From NCBI GenBank assembly GCA_021792395.1, contig JAJYUR010000004.1:1-53316 (forward strand): 53,316 bases of DNA, in the 5' to 3' direction. A program made the position numbers and the translations under genes. Below, one piece after another: positions 19,826-28,675 of this stretch. How positions within the stretch are numbered: position 1 is the stretch's first letter; each line of letters starts with the position of its first letter. The notes under the pieces were generated by a model. That model was not told the origin of the DNA and searched no databases. It worked only from the letters and a program-made list of their open reading frames with translations. Source of the stretch: Microcaldota archaeon. GTDB taxonomy: Archaea; Micrarchaeota; Micrarchaeia; Micrarchaeales; Micrarchaeaceae.

Positions 19826-19926
19826 CTCAGCTTGGACAGAGCAACAGCCTTCTAAGCTGATGGTCGCGGGTTCAAAATAGGGTATTACACGTTTATAGCT
19901 TTGTGAAAATCCCGCCGGGCCCGCCA
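19816..19926 (+). tRNA. tRNA-Arg (anticodon UCU) with 33-nt BHB intron (19877-19909) in the T-loop (59/60); encoded CCA
   Basis: Acceptor GGGCCCG/CGGGCCC, discriminator G plus CCA; anticodon loop CTTCTAA; T-arm GCGGG-TTCAAA[intron]T-CCCGC; BHB UUCA-AA^A ... UGAA-AA^U. Confidence 0.9.
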
Positions 19927-19946
19927 TTTATGTTTAAGGTGAATAG

Positions 19947-20507
19947 ATGACCAACAATATTAGGATACTGGCATTTGCAGGGAGTCTGAGGAAGGATTCA
20001 TACAACAAAGCCCTGATAAAAGCAGCTGCAGGATTGTCTAGAGAAGGAGTTACGATAGAGATATTTGATATAGAGGGCATACCGCTGTATAATCAGGATC
20101 TTGAAAAAGATGCGCCGGCTAAGGTAAAGGCGTTCAAAGAGAGTATCAGATCAGCAGATGCGCTTCTCATAGCGATACCTGAATATAACAGGTCGCTTCC
20201 GGGTGTTTTGAAGAATGCGATAGACTGGGCTTCAAGGCCGTACGGCGACAACTCGTTCGATGACAAACCAGTAGCTACATTCGGCGCAACAGGAGGAAGC
20301 ATAGGCACTGCAGTTGCACAATACCATTTCAGGGAGATAGCCTCATTCCTAAACATGCATCCGCTAGAGAAACCGCAAATGTTCGTGACAGATGCACATA
20401 AGAAGATAGAGAATGGCACAGTCGTTGATGAAGAAACAAAGAAACGCATTGCGGAAATGGTAGACGCACTTGTAAAATGGACCAAAAGGATTAATAGCAG
20501 TGAATGA
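19947..20507 (+). CDS. NADPH-dependent FMN reductase family
   Basis: AFAGSLRKDSYNKALIKAA; IPEYNRSLPGVLKNAIDWASRPYG; TFGATGGSIGTAVAQYHFR. Confidence 0.88.
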   Translation: MTNNIRILAFAGSLRKDSYNKALIKAAAGLSREGVTIEIFDIEGIPLYNQDLEKDAPAKVKAFKESIRSADALLIAIPEYNRSLPGVLKNAIDWASRPYGDNSFDDKPVATFGATGGSIGTAVAQYHFREIASFLNMHPLEKPQMFVTDAHKKIENGTVVDEETKKRIAEMVDALVKWTKRINSSE

Positions 20508-20580
20508 TGGAGGATTGAAACTGCAACGTATGGCGCACGCTTGGTGCTTCAATGCTTTGCGCTGCAAGTGAATTATAAAA

Positions 20581-21024
20581 TCATGGTTCAGGCACTGCAG
20601 GGTCGGCGGCCTGATTTGGCTGTGCCCTTCCGCCCCGCCTCTTTTGTTTTTCAGTTCGCGCATTTGCAAATTCGGTTTCCAGGTCTTCTTCGGCATCGCT
20701 ATCCATCCACGCCTTTATGTATGCAGCTATATTTCTAAATGGGCGGGAATACCTATCTGTGAGCTCGTACGCATTAGCTTCATGCTTTATCAGACCTATC
20801 TGCACGGCATAATCAAGATATCGCTTTGCAGTTGCAATCGGTATCCCTTCAGGTATGTCTTTGAGCCTCAGTTTGCTGTTTTTCTTTACCGCTAAAATAA
20901 GTTTGCTGAACCTGTATGCTTCAGTTTCATTCTCGAAGAATATCTTTGCAATCTCCTTTATTTTTGGCGACCTTATCTTATCCTTCAAAGGGGCGTCTTC
21001 AAATTCCCAGTATTTTATTGCCAT
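20581..21024 (-). CDS. Winged-helix-like DNA-binding protein
   Basis: LRLKDIPEGIPIATAKRYLDYAVQIGLIKHEANAYELTDRYSRPF HTH-like; charged, disordered C-terminus. Confidence 0.55.
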   Translation of the reverse strand: MAIKYWEFEDAPLKDKIRSPKIKEIAKIFFENETEAYRFSKLILAVKKNSKLRLKDIPEGIPIATAKRYLDYAVQIGLIKHEANAYELTDRYSRPFRNIAAYIKAWMDSDAEEDLETEFANARTEKQKRRGGRAQPNQAADPAVPEP

Positions 21025-21056
21025 ATGAACCACAAATGCTAACTATTCATCTTTAT

Positions 21057-22160
21057 TCATTTTATTTTTATAAATGTGATGGAATCCCCGTCCTTAAGCA
21101 CATGCTCTATGCCAACCCTTTGATTGGCGAACTTTACGCTTCTGCCGTTTACATATGCACATTTTAGTTCGCTTGATATCTCCGTATGCAGCCTTTTTGC
21201 CAGATTGCCCACAGTGATGCCCGATCTTGTTGTTATGGGCTGTCCGATCTTGTCCAGCCTTGGCTTTAAGTAAACGCGCATTATGCTTAGATTACCGTAT
21301 ATTTTTGCTTTAAGTGACTCTATATTGTCCATATTAAGCGCGCTTATTGGGATTGCCTCCATCCCGTATTTAGACGATATTTGGTCTGCAATCTTCTGAA
21401 AATCTGGAGCCATGTCTATCTTGTTAAGCACCATTATCGCATTCAAATAAAGCGATTTGTTCGATATAAATGATATGAATTCGTCTTCTTCGACAGGATC
21501 CCATATCCTCACATTTGCATTGAATATCCCAAACCCGTTAAGGACAACCTTTATATCGTCATATGACATCCTTGACTTGTTTACTTCTAGCAGTATGCCA
21601 TGCCCGTCCCGATTCTGCCTTAACTGGATGTTTGGCTTTTTCTTATTTATGTATATGTTCAATGAAAAGAGTTCGTCCAGTATGGTGTTTATCTGGCTTA
21701 GATTTGTGATGTCTATCACGAATACGACAAGGTCGGATACGCGCATCTGCGCTATGACGCTTGAGCCGCCGCCCAAACCTTTATGCGCACCTGCAATCAG
21801 TCCTGGCATATCCAATATCTGGATGTGCGCATCGCGATATATCATAATGCCTGGAATTATATCTGTCGTCGTAAATGCATATTGCGCGGTCTTAGAATTT
21901 GCATTGGTAAGCGCATTGAGTATCGAAGATTTGCCAGCGCTTGGGAATCCAAGCAGCGTTACTGTAGCATCTCCGGTCTTTTTTACGAAAAATCCGCTCC
22001 CATGGACCCTTTTGCTTGCGTTTATGACCTCTTTTTTGACCGTTGCAACCTTGGACCTAAGCTTTGCAAGATGTTTGTTTGTTGCTTTGTTGTCCTTGGT
22101 TTTGGAAAGCTCCGCTTCCAATTCTTTAAGCCTTCCTTCAAGATATTCCTTGTTCGCCAT
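21057..22160 (-). CDS. Obg/DRG-family GTP-binding protein with C-terminal TGS domain
   Basis: G1 GFPSAGKSS, G3 DMPGLIAGAHKGLGGG, NKID, C-terminal TGS-like VGNLAKRLHTEISSELKCAYVNGRSVKFANQRVGIEHVLKDGDSITFI. Confidence 0.9.
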   Translation of the reverse strand: MANKEYLEGRLKELEAELSKTKDNKATNKHLAKLRSKVATVKKEVINASKRVHGSGFFVKKTGDATVTLLGFPSAGKSSILNALTNANSKTAQYAFTTTDIIPGIMIYRDAHIQILDMPGLIAGAHKGLGGGSSVIAQMRVSDLVVFVIDITNLSQINTILDELFSLNIYINKKKPNIQLRQNRDGHGILLEVNKSRMSYDDIKVVLNGFGIFNANVRIWDPVEEDEFISFISNKSLYLNAIMVLNKIDMAPDFQKIADQISSKYGMEAIPISALNMDNIESLKAKIYGNLSIMRVYLKPRLDKIGQPITTRSGITVGNLAKRLHTEISSELKCAYVNGRSVKFANQRVGIEHVLKDGDSITFIKIK

Positions 22161-22300
22161 TTGATCCCAGTGACACATATATCTGTGTATATGCTTTGGT
22201 ACTTTAGTAAAGTTATATAGATGCAGGTGTAATGCATAACGTATTTATATTTATATACTTTCGCTGTTAACATACAAAAATGTTGCTGAAAAGTGAGCAA

Positions 22301-22393
22301 ATGGCAGCCAAGAAAAAAGTAAAAAAGAGCACGAAGAAAAGCGCATCAAAGAGCGCTAAGAAGGGCTCTAAGAAAAAGGCAAAGAAGAGATAG
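22301..22393 (+). CDS. 30-aa Lys/Ser/Ala-rich basic protein, possibly nucleic-acid-binding; absent from the ORF track
   Basis: MAAKKKVKKSTKKSASKSAKKGSKKKAKKR*; GTGAG just upstream of ATG; T-rich tract follows the stop. Confidence 0.6.
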   Translation: MAAKKKVKKSTKKSASKSAKKGSKKKAKKR

Positions 22394-22411
22394 ATTGGGT
22401 ATTAACCCATT

Positions 22412-22450
22412 GATTTGTTTTTTTATTTTTGTGTTCTTTTTGTTTTGTTT
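22412..22450 (+). terminator. T-rich archaeal transcription terminator
   Basis: gatttgtttttttatttttgtgttctttttgttttgttt directly after the small basic ORF. Confidence 0.5.
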
Positions 22451-22474
22451 GATGATGGCTTATTATTTACCATC

Positions 22475-23770
22475 TTAGCTGAACTTCGAGAAAAATCGTT
22501 TCATATTCCTATCGTTTTTTAGCAGATTGAATGATTTCTTCATCTTATTGAAATCTGAAAGCAATTCATGCACATCCTTCTCCGTAGTGCCGCTGCCCAT
22601 TGCGATTCTTTTTATCCTCTTGGCGTCGTGTATAAGCCTTTCATTAGACCGCTCCTGCGGAGTCATTGAAGCTATTATGACCTTGTATTTTTGCAATTTT
22701 CCTTCACTTTTTTCAAGCATGTCTTTAGGCACATCAGGAGCGCCCATCATGCCGAAAACATTTTTTAGTGGTCCGACCTTGTTCAAGGTTTTCAACTGTG
22801 CGTAAAAGCTTTCGAAATTGAACTTGTCTATGTCTACTTCTTCCTGTTTTATGTCCGATTCGGCTATTGCGTTCTGCACATGCTCAACAAGTTTTGATAT
22901 GTTAGGTATGCCGAGCAGCTCCTCTATGAACCTGTCAGAATCGTACGGCTCCAAATCCTTCAATTTTTCTCCGGTGCCTATAAACAGAACCCTGGAGTTT
23001 GCAGCATTGGTAGCACTCAGTGCTCCGCCGCCTTTCCCAGAACCATCCAGCTTTGTTATTATGACACCAGTAAGCTTTATTGCGGAATCAAATTCTCGCG
23101 CCTGCCTTCCGGCAACCTGCCCTATGTCGGCGCTTATAACCAGGATTTTATCATCAGGATTGAACGCTTTATTTACTGCTTTCAACTCGTTTATGAGCTG
23201 TGAATCGAGAGCATTTCTTCCGCTAGTATCGCATATGATGACCTTCCTGTCTTTTAGCTCTTGAATCCCTTTTTCAGCTATCTTTGCCGCATCGCTCTCG
23301 CCTTTTATGCCAAAAAACCCCACGTTAGCCTGCTTTGCAAGCGTCTCTAACTGCTCGTATGCGGCAGGGCGGACTACATCGCAGCATATAACGCCTGCGC
23401 TGAACCCTCTATCTTGATAGTATTTGGCCAGCTTTGCGGCAGTGGTCGTCTTGCCTGAACCATATAATCCAGCTAGAAGTATCTTTTGCCTGCCCATTTT
23501 TGGAGCGTAGGTGGAACCCATTAGGCTTACAAGCTCATCATAGACTATGTTTGTTATGTATTCCCTTGGATCCAAGCCTGCAGGCGGGCGGCTCTTGAGC
23601 GCCTTATCCTCTATGGCCTTTGTGAGCTTGAAGACCAGGCTTACTTCTACGTCTGAAGACAGAAGCGTCTTCTGGAGCTCCTTGTTGAACTCCTTTATAG
23701 TCTTAGCATCTATTATAGTTGCCCTTGACAGCTTCGCAAGCGCTTGTCTAAGGCCTTCACCCAAATCCAT
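22475..23770 (-). CDS. srp54: Signal recognition particle GTPase SRP54
   Basis: GLYGSGKTTTAAKLAKYYQ, CCDVVRPAAYEQL, DTSGRNALD, TKLDGSGKGGGALS; Met-rich M-domain with GSGT; start could be 23782. Confidence 0.93.
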   Translation of the reverse strand: MDLGEGLRQALAKLSRATIIDAKTIKEFNKELQKTLLSSDVEVSLVFKLTKAIEDKALKSRPPAGLDPREYITNIVYDELVSLMGSTYAPKMGRQKILLAGLYGSGKTTTAAKLAKYYQDRGFSAGVICCDVVRPAAYEQLETLAKQANVGFFGIKGESDAAKIAEKGIQELKDRKVIICDTSGRNALDSQLINELKAVNKAFNPDDKILVISADIGQVAGRQAREFDSAIKLTGVIITKLDGSGKGGGALSATNAANSRVLFIGTGEKLKDLEPYDSDRFIEELLGIPNISKLVEHVQNAIAESDIKQEEVDIDKFNFESFYAQLKTLNKVGPLKNVFGMMGAPDVPKDMLEKSEGKLQKYKVIIASMTPQERSNERLIHDAKRIKRIAMGSGTTEKDVHELLSDFNKMKKSFNLLKNDRNMKRFFSKFS

Positions 23771-23946
23771 GAAAACCAGCATAAAGCTATCTACTTTTTA
23801 TTATTTATTTGTTTTGAATCATGTTTATAAGAGCATAGTGCTTATCGCGCCGCTTAAGTTATGCTGTTTGGAACCTTACATTGCCATATAACAGCATAAA
23901 TAGCATATCATTTTAATCTTTTAAGAGATTTATTTATGGTGTTGCA

Positions 23947-25089
23947 TTGAAACTAGTAATCGCACAGGCAAACCTTACCCTAAAAGGCGGCGCAGAGCGA
24001 GTCATACTCAAGATTGCACAGCATTATGGCGCTACAGTATATACTGCAGAGTATAAGGAGAATAACACATTCGACGAGTTCAAGGGCATTGACATAAAGA
24101 CCATAGGACACGGCATGTTTGGACGGATGATGCCGTATGGAAGGCTTGCACAGGGCCTGGATTATGGTATGGGCTTCTACAATTTCAAGGTCGAAGAGGA
24201 CTACGATGTGATAAATGCACACATATCCCCGAGCAACTGGATAAGGAAGCACAATGATAGGGTATTGTGGTACTGCCATACGCCTTTAAGGGAGGTATAT
24301 GACCTTTACGGTTACAGGATGTCGTTAAGGAACCCTATAAAGAAGCCAGTATACGCAGCGGGAGCCAAGATTGTCAGGCGCATAGATAGAAATGTGACTA
24401 AGGACATAGAGTTTATATTTGCCAACAGCAGGAACACCAAGGGCAGGATATCAAAATACCTTAATAGGGATGATGCCAGGGTGCTTCCTGGAGGGGTGGA
24501 CTATGATAAATATAGGAACAGGGGCGATAAAAAGTATTTCTTTTATCCGTCAAGAATATCGCCCAATAAAAGGCAGGACTATGCTATAGAGGCGTTCAGG
24601 ATATTCAGGAAGAACAAGAAATTCAGCGATTACAAACTCATCATATTGGGCGACATTTCCAAGGATAGATTTTATTATGAATATTACCTTAGGGTGATGA
24701 AGCTTGCTGCAGAAACGGGAAATGTGATAGTAGCTAAGAGTGTAAGCGAGGCGGAGCTAATAGATTTCTATTCTAAATCCACCGCTGTGCTTTATACGCC
24801 GTCCAACGAGGACTACGGGCTGGTGCCTTTGGAAGCTATGGCAAGCGGAAAGCCGATAATAGCAGTAAATGAGGGTGGACCAACGGAGACCATAATCGAC
24901 GGAGAAACAGGGTTCCTTGCAAACAGCAAGGAGGAGATGGCCAGTAAAATGGCGTTAGTGGCAGGCAATGCGGACATGGCTGAGAGGATGGGCAGGAACG
25001 GCATTGAGAGGGTCAAAAAACATTATTCGTGGGAAAGATTTTTTAAGCTGTTCGAAGCCGGGCTTAAAAAAGTAAGGGATTCTGAATAA
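23947..25089 (+). CDS. Group 1 (GT4) glycosyltransferase, TTG start
   Basis: VLPGGVDYDKY, PSRISPNKRQDYAIEAF, YTPSNEDYGLVPLEAMASGKPIIAVNEGGPTETI; GGTG-N5-TTG. Confidence 0.88.
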   Translation: MKLVIAQANLTLKGGAERVILKIAQHYGATVYTAEYKENNTFDEFKGIDIKTIGHGMFGRMMPYGRLAQGLDYGMGFYNFKVEEDYDVINAHISPSNWIRKHNDRVLWYCHTPLREVYDLYGYRMSLRNPIKKPVYAAGAKIVRRIDRNVTKDIEFIFANSRNTKGRISKYLNRDDARVLPGGVDYDKYRNRGDKKYFFYPSRISPNKRQDYAIEAFRIFRKNKKFSDYKLIILGDISKDRFYYEYYLRVMKLAAETGNVIVAKSVSEAELIDFYSKSTAVLYTPSNEDYGLVPLEAMASGKPIIAVNEGGPTETIIDGETGFLANSKEEMASKMALVAGNADMAERMGRNGIERVKKHYSWERFFKLFEAGLKKVRDSE

Positions 25090-25093
25090 TCCC

Positions 25094-25489
25094 TCATTTG
25101 ACCTGCTTTGACGGCCTCTGCGGCTTGCTTTCATTGCCAGGTACATTTAGCGATATCACGTACTTTGACATTATCCCGGCTGCGTATGTCAGTACCTTCC
25201 TTATATTTACTTCAGTGTTAGCTCCAGTACATATCATCTTTCCGTTCTTGAATAGTATTATAACGGCCTTAGGCTCGGCGATCCTGAATATTGCCCCGGG
25301 AAACTGCTCTGGCTCATAGTCTACCGCTTTCACTTCCTTTGAAAGCGCATATAAGTCTATTACAGCATGAAGGTCGGCGCTTACAACTATATTCTGTATT
25401 TTTATCTTTGGGAACTCGATATTGCCCGTAGAATTAGGCTGCTGTGTGTTTTTTTCTATTTTTGTGTTGCCATTTTTCTTTGAAGCCGT
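25094..25489 (-). CDS. TATA-box-binding-protein-like protein with a single TBP repeat; probable ACG start
   Basis: KIQNIVVSADLHAVIDLYALSKEVKAVDYEPEQFPGAIFRIAEPKAVIILFKNGKMICTGANTEVNIRKVLTYAA matches one TBP repeat; stop follows with no second repeat; GGTG(25495-25498)-N5-ACG(25487-25489). Confidence 0.8.
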   Translation of the reverse strand, partial: TASKKNGNTKIEKNTQQPNSTGNIEFPKIKIQNIVVSADLHAVIDLYALSKEVKAVDYEPEQFPGAIFRIAEPKAVIILFKNGKMICTGANTEVNIRKVLTYAAGIMSKYVISLNVPGNESKPQRPSKQVK

Positions 25490-25560
25490 ATAACCACCAT
25501 GTATAGATAAGTTTAAAAACAAAAATATAAATATATAGTATTTATAGGTGCCTTTTTCAT

Positions 25561-26673
25561 ATGGCTAGAAATGTTGCAATAATTGGAGCTGGAGTCATAG
25601 GTTTAACGCTGGCCATTGCGCTCGCGAAGAAGGGTATATATGTTACGGTATACGATGGCAAAAAGCGCGTATCGGACGGGGCTGAGAGGGCATCCGGCAT
25701 ACTCTCCAAGAACGGGCTTGAAAGGCTCCAAATAAATTACAAAAGCTCTATCGTAAACAGCCTGTATGGCGCACGGCTGCATGCCAATAAGGCTGAATTG
25801 AACGTGAAGTCAAAATCCGTGCAGGCGTATGTTCTGGATCGCGGCATGTTTGTTGAGGCGCTTTACAAAGACGCGTTGTCGTTTGGCGTAGATGTTGTAC
25901 TTGGGCAAAGGCTGTATGAAAAGGATATAAAAGGCATTGCCAGTGATCCGGATTCCATAGTGGTGGGTGCGGACGGGGCAGTTTCAAGCGTCGCTAAGGC
26001 ATTCGGATTCCCTAAGATAAATGAGTATGTATTGACGTATAAAGCTGAGTACAGCAAGGCTAAAATTGAGGATAAGCACGTAGTGGACCTGTTTTTTTCA
26101 AACAGCATTTCTAACAGGTTCTTCGGATGGATGGCGCCGTATTCTGACTCTAAACTTGAGATAGGGGTAGGCACCAGCGATAGCTCTAAAAGCAACAGCA
26201 GGAGCGCATTTGAAAAATTGGTGAAGAACAATCTGATAAAGCAAACAATAGACGGCGCAGTACAGGATGGGATGCATGCGAGCCTGATCCCGTTGGCTGC
26301 AAGAAAGAAAACCGTAAGCGGCAATGTATTGCTAGTGGGCGATGCGGCAGGGCAGATAAAAGCAACCACCGGAGGAGGAATAATATTCGGTGCCTCATGC
26401 GCTAAGACTGCTTCTGAAATAATAATACGCAACATAAACAGCAATGTTCCGCTATCGGCATACGAGAGCGAATGGAGGAAGAGATACGGACTTGACCTTA
26501 GACTCCACTCAATTTTGCACAGATATTATTCTGGAAGCGGAGCGCTCGGGCTTGAACTGCTCATGAAGACCGCAAAGCTTTTAGGGGCAGAGAATTTCTT
26601 CAGCAAATATGGAGATATGGACAGCCCGAAGATTATGATAAAAAGATTCTTCCTGAGGGGACTGTCTGATTAA
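25561..26673 (+). CDS. FAD-dependent oxidoreductase, geranylgeranyl reductase-like
   Basis: N-terminal VAIIGAGVIGLTLAIALAKKGIYVTVYD; VGADGAVSSVAKAFG; GNVLLVGDAAGQIKATTGGGI. Confidence 0.82.
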   Translation: MARNVAIIGAGVIGLTLAIALAKKGIYVTVYDGKKRVSDGAERASGILSKNGLERLQINYKSSIVNSLYGARLHANKAELNVKSKSVQAYVLDRGMFVEALYKDALSFGVDVVLGQRLYEKDIKGIASDPDSIVVGADGAVSSVAKAFGFPKINEYVLTYKAEYSKAKIEDKHVVDLFFSNSISNRFFGWMAPYSDSKLEIGVGTSDSSKSNSRSAFEKLVKNNLIKQTIDGAVQDGMHASLIPLAARKKTVSGNVLLVGDAAGQIKATTGGGIIFGASCAKTASEIIIRNINSNVPLSAYESEWRKRYGLDLRLHSILHRYYSGSGALGLELLMKTAKLLGAENFFSKYGDMDSPKIMIKRFFLRGLSD

Positions 26674-27218
26674 GTAGCATATGCAGATTTTAGATGCTTT
26701 ATCATATCGTCTACGATTTCATTGCACTTCTTCTTATTGTACTCCACTGCAGGAATATCGGTATAGATATCCATATATGCGGTTTGAAGTTGATTATAGC
26801 TGCCTTCAACAGGATATTGAAATAACTGCATTGAGTTTTTCTTAAGAGAATAGAACTGCGCCGGCATATCGTTGTGGTATAATGGCAGTATTCGAGCTAT
26901 GCGGTATGAACCATAAAGATCCAGCGTGCTTTCCCTTATGTACTCCAACGGACCGTCTTCTGTCTTCCGCAATTCTTCAAGCGTGCACACCATAGCCTTT
27001 GACAGTTCTGATTTGGCTGCTTCGTTCTTCAGCTTTGAAGAGCCCCTCAAGGACATTAGCCTTTTAAGAACCGAGTTGTATTCGATCAGTTTGTCTTCTG
27101 CAGCAAAGACGCGCTTGAGCAGCTCCTTTATTTCCTTATTTGAAGTTGTATACCTTTTGATTTCCTGGTTATTGACCTGTTCTTTTGCGTTCTTATCAAG
27201 CTCTATATGGCTTTGCAT
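26670..27218 (-). CDS. Hypothetical, largely helical protein
   Basis: 182-aa ORF with a charged helical N-terminal half; no recognised family. Confidence 0.5.
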   Translation of the reverse strand: MQSHIELDKNAKEQVNNQEIKRYTTSNKEIKELLKRVFAAEDKLIEYNSVLKRLMSLRGSSKLKNEAAKSELSKAMVCTLEELRKTEDGPLEYIRESTLDLYGSYRIARILPLYHNDMPAQFYSLKKNSMQLFQYPVEGSYNQLQTAYMDIYTDIPAVEYNKKKCNEIVDDMIKHLKSAYAT

Positions 27219-27263
27219 TTACTCGCCAATATAATTCCGGTTTTATAATATTAATATGTTTTG

Positions 27264-28667
27264 TTATATGCCAAGCAGTGCAGATGCGGCCTTTGCAGCT
27301 ATGCTTATTATGGGCTGCGGATACATGCCGAATATTATTATCACGAACAGCGCTATGGATATGACTGCAATTATCGCTTTAGGCGCCACTATCCTTTCTT
27401 CCTTCTTTGGCTGATACATTGCGATGATGACTTTGCCATAATAATAGATCGACAGGAAGCTGTTGAGTATGGCTATGAATGCTAGAGCCAACAGATCAGA
27501 TTTTATTGCGCTTGTGAAGAGCAGGAATTTGCCGTCAAAGCCCATCAGGGGCGGCACACCTGCCATAGAGAGCAATAGAAGCGATAGCGCAATTGACAGA
27601 TACCTGTTTCTTGAGCTCATCCCGCGGTATTCGTCTATGGTTTTTATGCCCTGATTTTCCAAGAACATTATTACGGCGAATGCACCTATGATCATGAAGG
27701 AGTGCGTTATCATCTGGAATATGCTAGCTTCCAAACCATATTGCGATGCCGCTGCAAACCCTACGAGTATGTAGCCAGCCTGCGATATAGATGAATATGC
27801 TAAAAGTCGCTTGACACTTTTTTGCACCATTGCGGCAAGGTTGCCGAAGAACATGGTAAATATGGACAGGACCATGAAAATGGTTACGTATGTACTGCTG
27901 TATACTGCAAACATGGCAAAAGATATTTCCATCATTGCCACCAATGCGACCTTCTTGTTTATGCCTGAAAGCATAGCAGACATATTTGCCGGGGCGCCCT
28001 CGTACACGTCAGGAACCCACAGGTTGAACGGAAATAGTGCGGCCTCTATAGATAGACCGCCTATGAAAAGCACCAACGCCAGGAGGGCGAGATAGCTGCC
28101 TTCTATCGGCCCCGATGCACTGCCTATCTGCACCAATGACAACTGGGCATCATAGGGGAATGCAAGCGCCATCCCGAATACCAATATAGATATTGCAATG
28201 CCCGACATTATTAGGAGCTTAACCGATGATTCTATGAACTTCTTGCCGTTTATCGCTATCATGAATACGGTTGGTATCGATGCAAGTTCTAGCGACAGCA
28301 AAAGCCCTATCAGTGATGACGCCATGGGGACCATGACTATGCCCAAAGCGGCAAACCCGAACAACATGAAGAAAGAATCGAAACTGCCAGGTGCATCGTA
28401 TGAAAGAGCCATCACCAATAGCAGCAATATTGAGAATACGCCTACGAACAGCATTGAAAATGGGTATATCCTGAATATATTTAGCAGATAGAAGCTTGAC
28501 CCCGAGGCAAATAGGTATGACGCTGTCAGTGTTATGGCCGCAAGTATGACCGCCCCTAAAACGAATGACACCTTTTTACGCCTGTGGAATGGTGCGGCCA
28601 TTGCTGCAAGAGCCAGCAACGCAAGCAACGCGAACAGCGCATATCCAAAATATTCTATTGACGCCAT
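27264..28667 (-). CDS. nuoN: NADH:quinone oxidoreductase subunit N-like
   Basis: Multi-pass; LAAMVQKSVKRLLAYSSISQAGYILVG; NLWVPDVYEGAP. Confidence 0.85.
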   Translation of the reverse strand: MASIEYFGYALFALLALLALAAMAAPFHRRKKVSFVLGAVILAAITLTASYLFASGSSFYLLNIFRIYPFSMLFVGVFSILLLLVMALSYDAPGSFDSFFMLFGFAALGIVMVPMASSLIGLLLSLELASIPTVFMIAINGKKFIESSVKLLIMSGIAISILVFGMALAFPYDAQLSLVQIGSASGPIEGSYLALLALVLFIGGLSIEAALFPFNLWVPDVYEGAPANMSAMLSGINKKVALVAMMEISFAMFAVYSSTYVTIFMVLSIFTMFFGNLAAMVQKSVKRLLAYSSISQAGYILVGFAAASQYGLEASIFQMITHSFMIIGAFAVIMFLENQGIKTIDEYRGMSSRNRYLSIALSLLLLSMAGVPPLMGFDGKFLLFTSAIKSDLLALAFIAILNSFLSIYYYGKVIIAMYQPKKEERIVAPKAIIAVISIALFVIIIFGMYPQPIISIAAKAASALLGI

Positions 28668-28675
28668 CTGAATAC

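Noticed and set aside
21457-22164. 235-aa plus-strand ORF
   Set aside because: Fully antisense to the well-supported Obg/DRG GTPase; hydrophobic Ser/Leu-rich shadow translation with no start signal.
25863-26444. 193-aa minus-strand ORF
   Set aside because: Antisense shadow of the FAD-dependent oxidoreductase.
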